A stretch of 64,000 nt of DNA, from positions 1 through 64,000 of the forward strand of contig JAEWJZ010000010.1 of the NCBI GenBank assembly GCA_023386315.1, read 5' to 3'. This stretch comes from Bacillota bacterium (GTDB lineage Bacteria > Bacillota > Clostridia > Lachnospirales > Lachnospiraceae). This document shows positions 63,153 to 64,000 of the stretch, piece by piece (the first letter of the stretch is position 1; the number at the start of each line of letters is the position of its first letter). The notes beneath the pieces are model-generated. The model was given only the letters and a program-made list of their open reading frames with translations. It did no database searches and had not been told where the DNA came from. A program made the position numbers and the translations under genes.

Positions 63153-64000
63153 CTACTCTATACCGCGTTTAAAATGTCCCCTTGTAAATTCCGTCAGAAA
63201 TGCCCCTGCCTTTTTCCCGTTCAGAAACTCATCTGCAAAAACCTGTAAAATCGATTCTGTCTCTTTGGGACTTTCAGTTGTAAACTGAAGCCTGAAAGAG
63301 GCGGGTGATAAGGAACCTACAGAATCACTCATCCCCAAAAGAGAAAGGGGAGCCGAGTTATAAATGGTATTGTAACAGAATGTACAATGGTTTTTTACAG
63401 GAAATTCTTTTCCCATGCGGTCTTTCAAATTTAATACCACCGGCGTCTTATCACACCGCTCCAGCCCCTGATGGATGCACTGTGCAGTCACCATCATAGG
63501 AAGGCGCCCGTAGATTAAAAGTTCTCCCGGAATCTCTAGTTTTTCCAATTCCCGGCTGTTTAATTCCACCGGCCAGGTAATCTCATGTGCACCAAGCTCC
63601 ATAAGCATCTCCTGAGCTCTGTTATTCATTCCGTACATACCGAAATCAAAAATCAGATATCCTTCCATGCCTGCGCTTTTTAAATAGCCCAGCTCTTCCA
63701 TGGACCGGATTAAGTATCCGTCAAATCCGGCTTCCTTCAGAGGTATCTGATGGCGTGCAAAGAACTGCTGCGCTTTTGTGCGGAAAATATGGGGCATGGT
63801 AAGGAAACATTGTTTTCCCCTGTCATGGCACGTCTTTACATATTGATTCCACCGGCCCGGTTCAAAATGGGCTGCATCAATATAAATTCTTTTTACATCG
63901 GCATTATGAACCACTGCATCAAAGCAATCCGGTTTTTCCAGGGAAGCAGTCAGTTTCGTGGTGGCTGATTCCGGGGTATTTAAAATATCCCGCCGTTTAC
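63153..64000 (-). CDS. U32 family peptidase-like protein, C-terminal part (gene runs off the window)
   Basis: The frame stays open to the right edge, so only the last 282 codons are present; an internal GTG at 63914 is not the start. The visible part matches the C-terminal U32 region: GELLIYGRLPMMVTAQCIHQ, NHCTFCYNTIYNS with conserved cysteines, and HFKRGIE at the end. U32 proteins are TIM-barrel enzymes, several of which (RlhA, TrhP, UbiU/V) act in RNA or quinone hydroxylation rather than proteolysis. The gene lies eight bases upstream of the FtsW/RodA-like gene and is likely co-transcribed with it. Confidence 0.85.
   Translation of the reverse strand, partial: KRRDILNTPESATTKLTASLEKPDCFDAVVHNADVKRIYIDAAHFEPGRWNQYVKTCHDRGKQCFLTMPHIFRTKAQQFFARHQIPLKEAGFDGYLIRSMEELGYLKSAGMEGYLIFDFGMYGMNNRAQEMLMELGAHEITWPVELNSRELEKLEIPGELLIYGRLPMMVTAQCIHQGLERCDKTPVVLNLKDRMGKEFPVKNHCTFCYNTIYNSAPLSLLGMSDSVGSLSPASFRLQFTTESPKETESILQVFADEFLNGKKAGAFLTEFTRGHFKRGIE

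Noticed and set aside
63153-63914. U32 gene as a complete 253-residue protein
   Set aside because: The frame continues without a stop to the window edge and the U32 family is longer; the GTG at 63914 is internal.

Overview
The window looks like chromosomal DNA from an anaerobic, spore-forming, low-to-moderate GC Firmicute, most likely a member of the Lachnospiraceae (class Clostridia). The evidence is the rpoD-dnaG-dgt order, a T-box on pheST, a NiCo (czcD) riboswitch on a cation exporter, a SpoIID-like protein, a Csp-like subtilase, a SleB-type hydrolase, a clostridial agr system, and AGGAGG ribosome-binding sites with TTGACA/TATAAT promoters. The genus is not decided by the sequence. Most genes are on the minus strand. 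No prophage, IS element, CRISPR array, rRNA or tRNA was seen.

Layout. 1-7.5 kb: the 5' part of rnpB, then a housekeeping operon read leftward (dgt, dnaG, rpoD, trmK, nif3-like, uridine-kinase-like). 7.5-14 kb: an AraC regulator, a spore/cell-envelope trio (AI-2E-type permease, SpoIID-like protein, S8 protease) and a 6S RNA gene with its own promoter and terminator. 14-21 kb: an HPr-like protein lacking the active-site histidine, GNAT and HAD enzymes, pckA, a pectinesterase, a YhcH-family protein, a SleB-like hydrolase and ybaK. 21-25 kb: a LysR regulator, ilvN-ilvC, and a cation diffusion exporter behind a NiCo riboswitch. 25-37.5 kb: a phosphoesterase, a ParB-like/BMP fusion, smpB, a lipoprotein, rnr, secG, a probably non-catalytic enolase paralogue, and pheT-pheS behind a T-box. 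37.5-51.4 kb is the accessory part: a chemoreceptor, an XRE regulator, a three-gene operon of unknown function, an AraC-GNAT fusion with a HelD-type helicase, a complete agr quorum-sensing locus and a heterodimeric ABC exporter. 51.4-64 kb: LysR, radical SAM, YihY, cysK, M32 carboxypeptidase, exonuclease, macrodomain, a CheW-CZB protein, a NUDIX hydrolase, a PBP/FtsW pair and a truncated U32 protein.

The most interesting system is agr plus its probable neighbouring target. agrA and agrC are followed by a promoter with two 12-bp direct repeats at 22-bp spacing, then a 53-residue agrD and agrB. A near copy of that repeat pair lies 3.9 kb away, upstream of an operon of three unrecognised small proteins (156, 201 and 57 residues). 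This suggests that the peptide signal switches on the operon. The 53- and 57-residue genes are short enough to be missed by length cut-offs.

Several start codons were moved inward from the longest open frame because a ribosome-binding site, promoter or terminator occupies the extra 5' sequence. The clearest cases are the enolase paralogue (its longest frame would encode the pheT terminator), pheS (whose longest frame runs into the T-box leader) and the SleB-like hydrolase (whose longest frame starts inside its own promoter).
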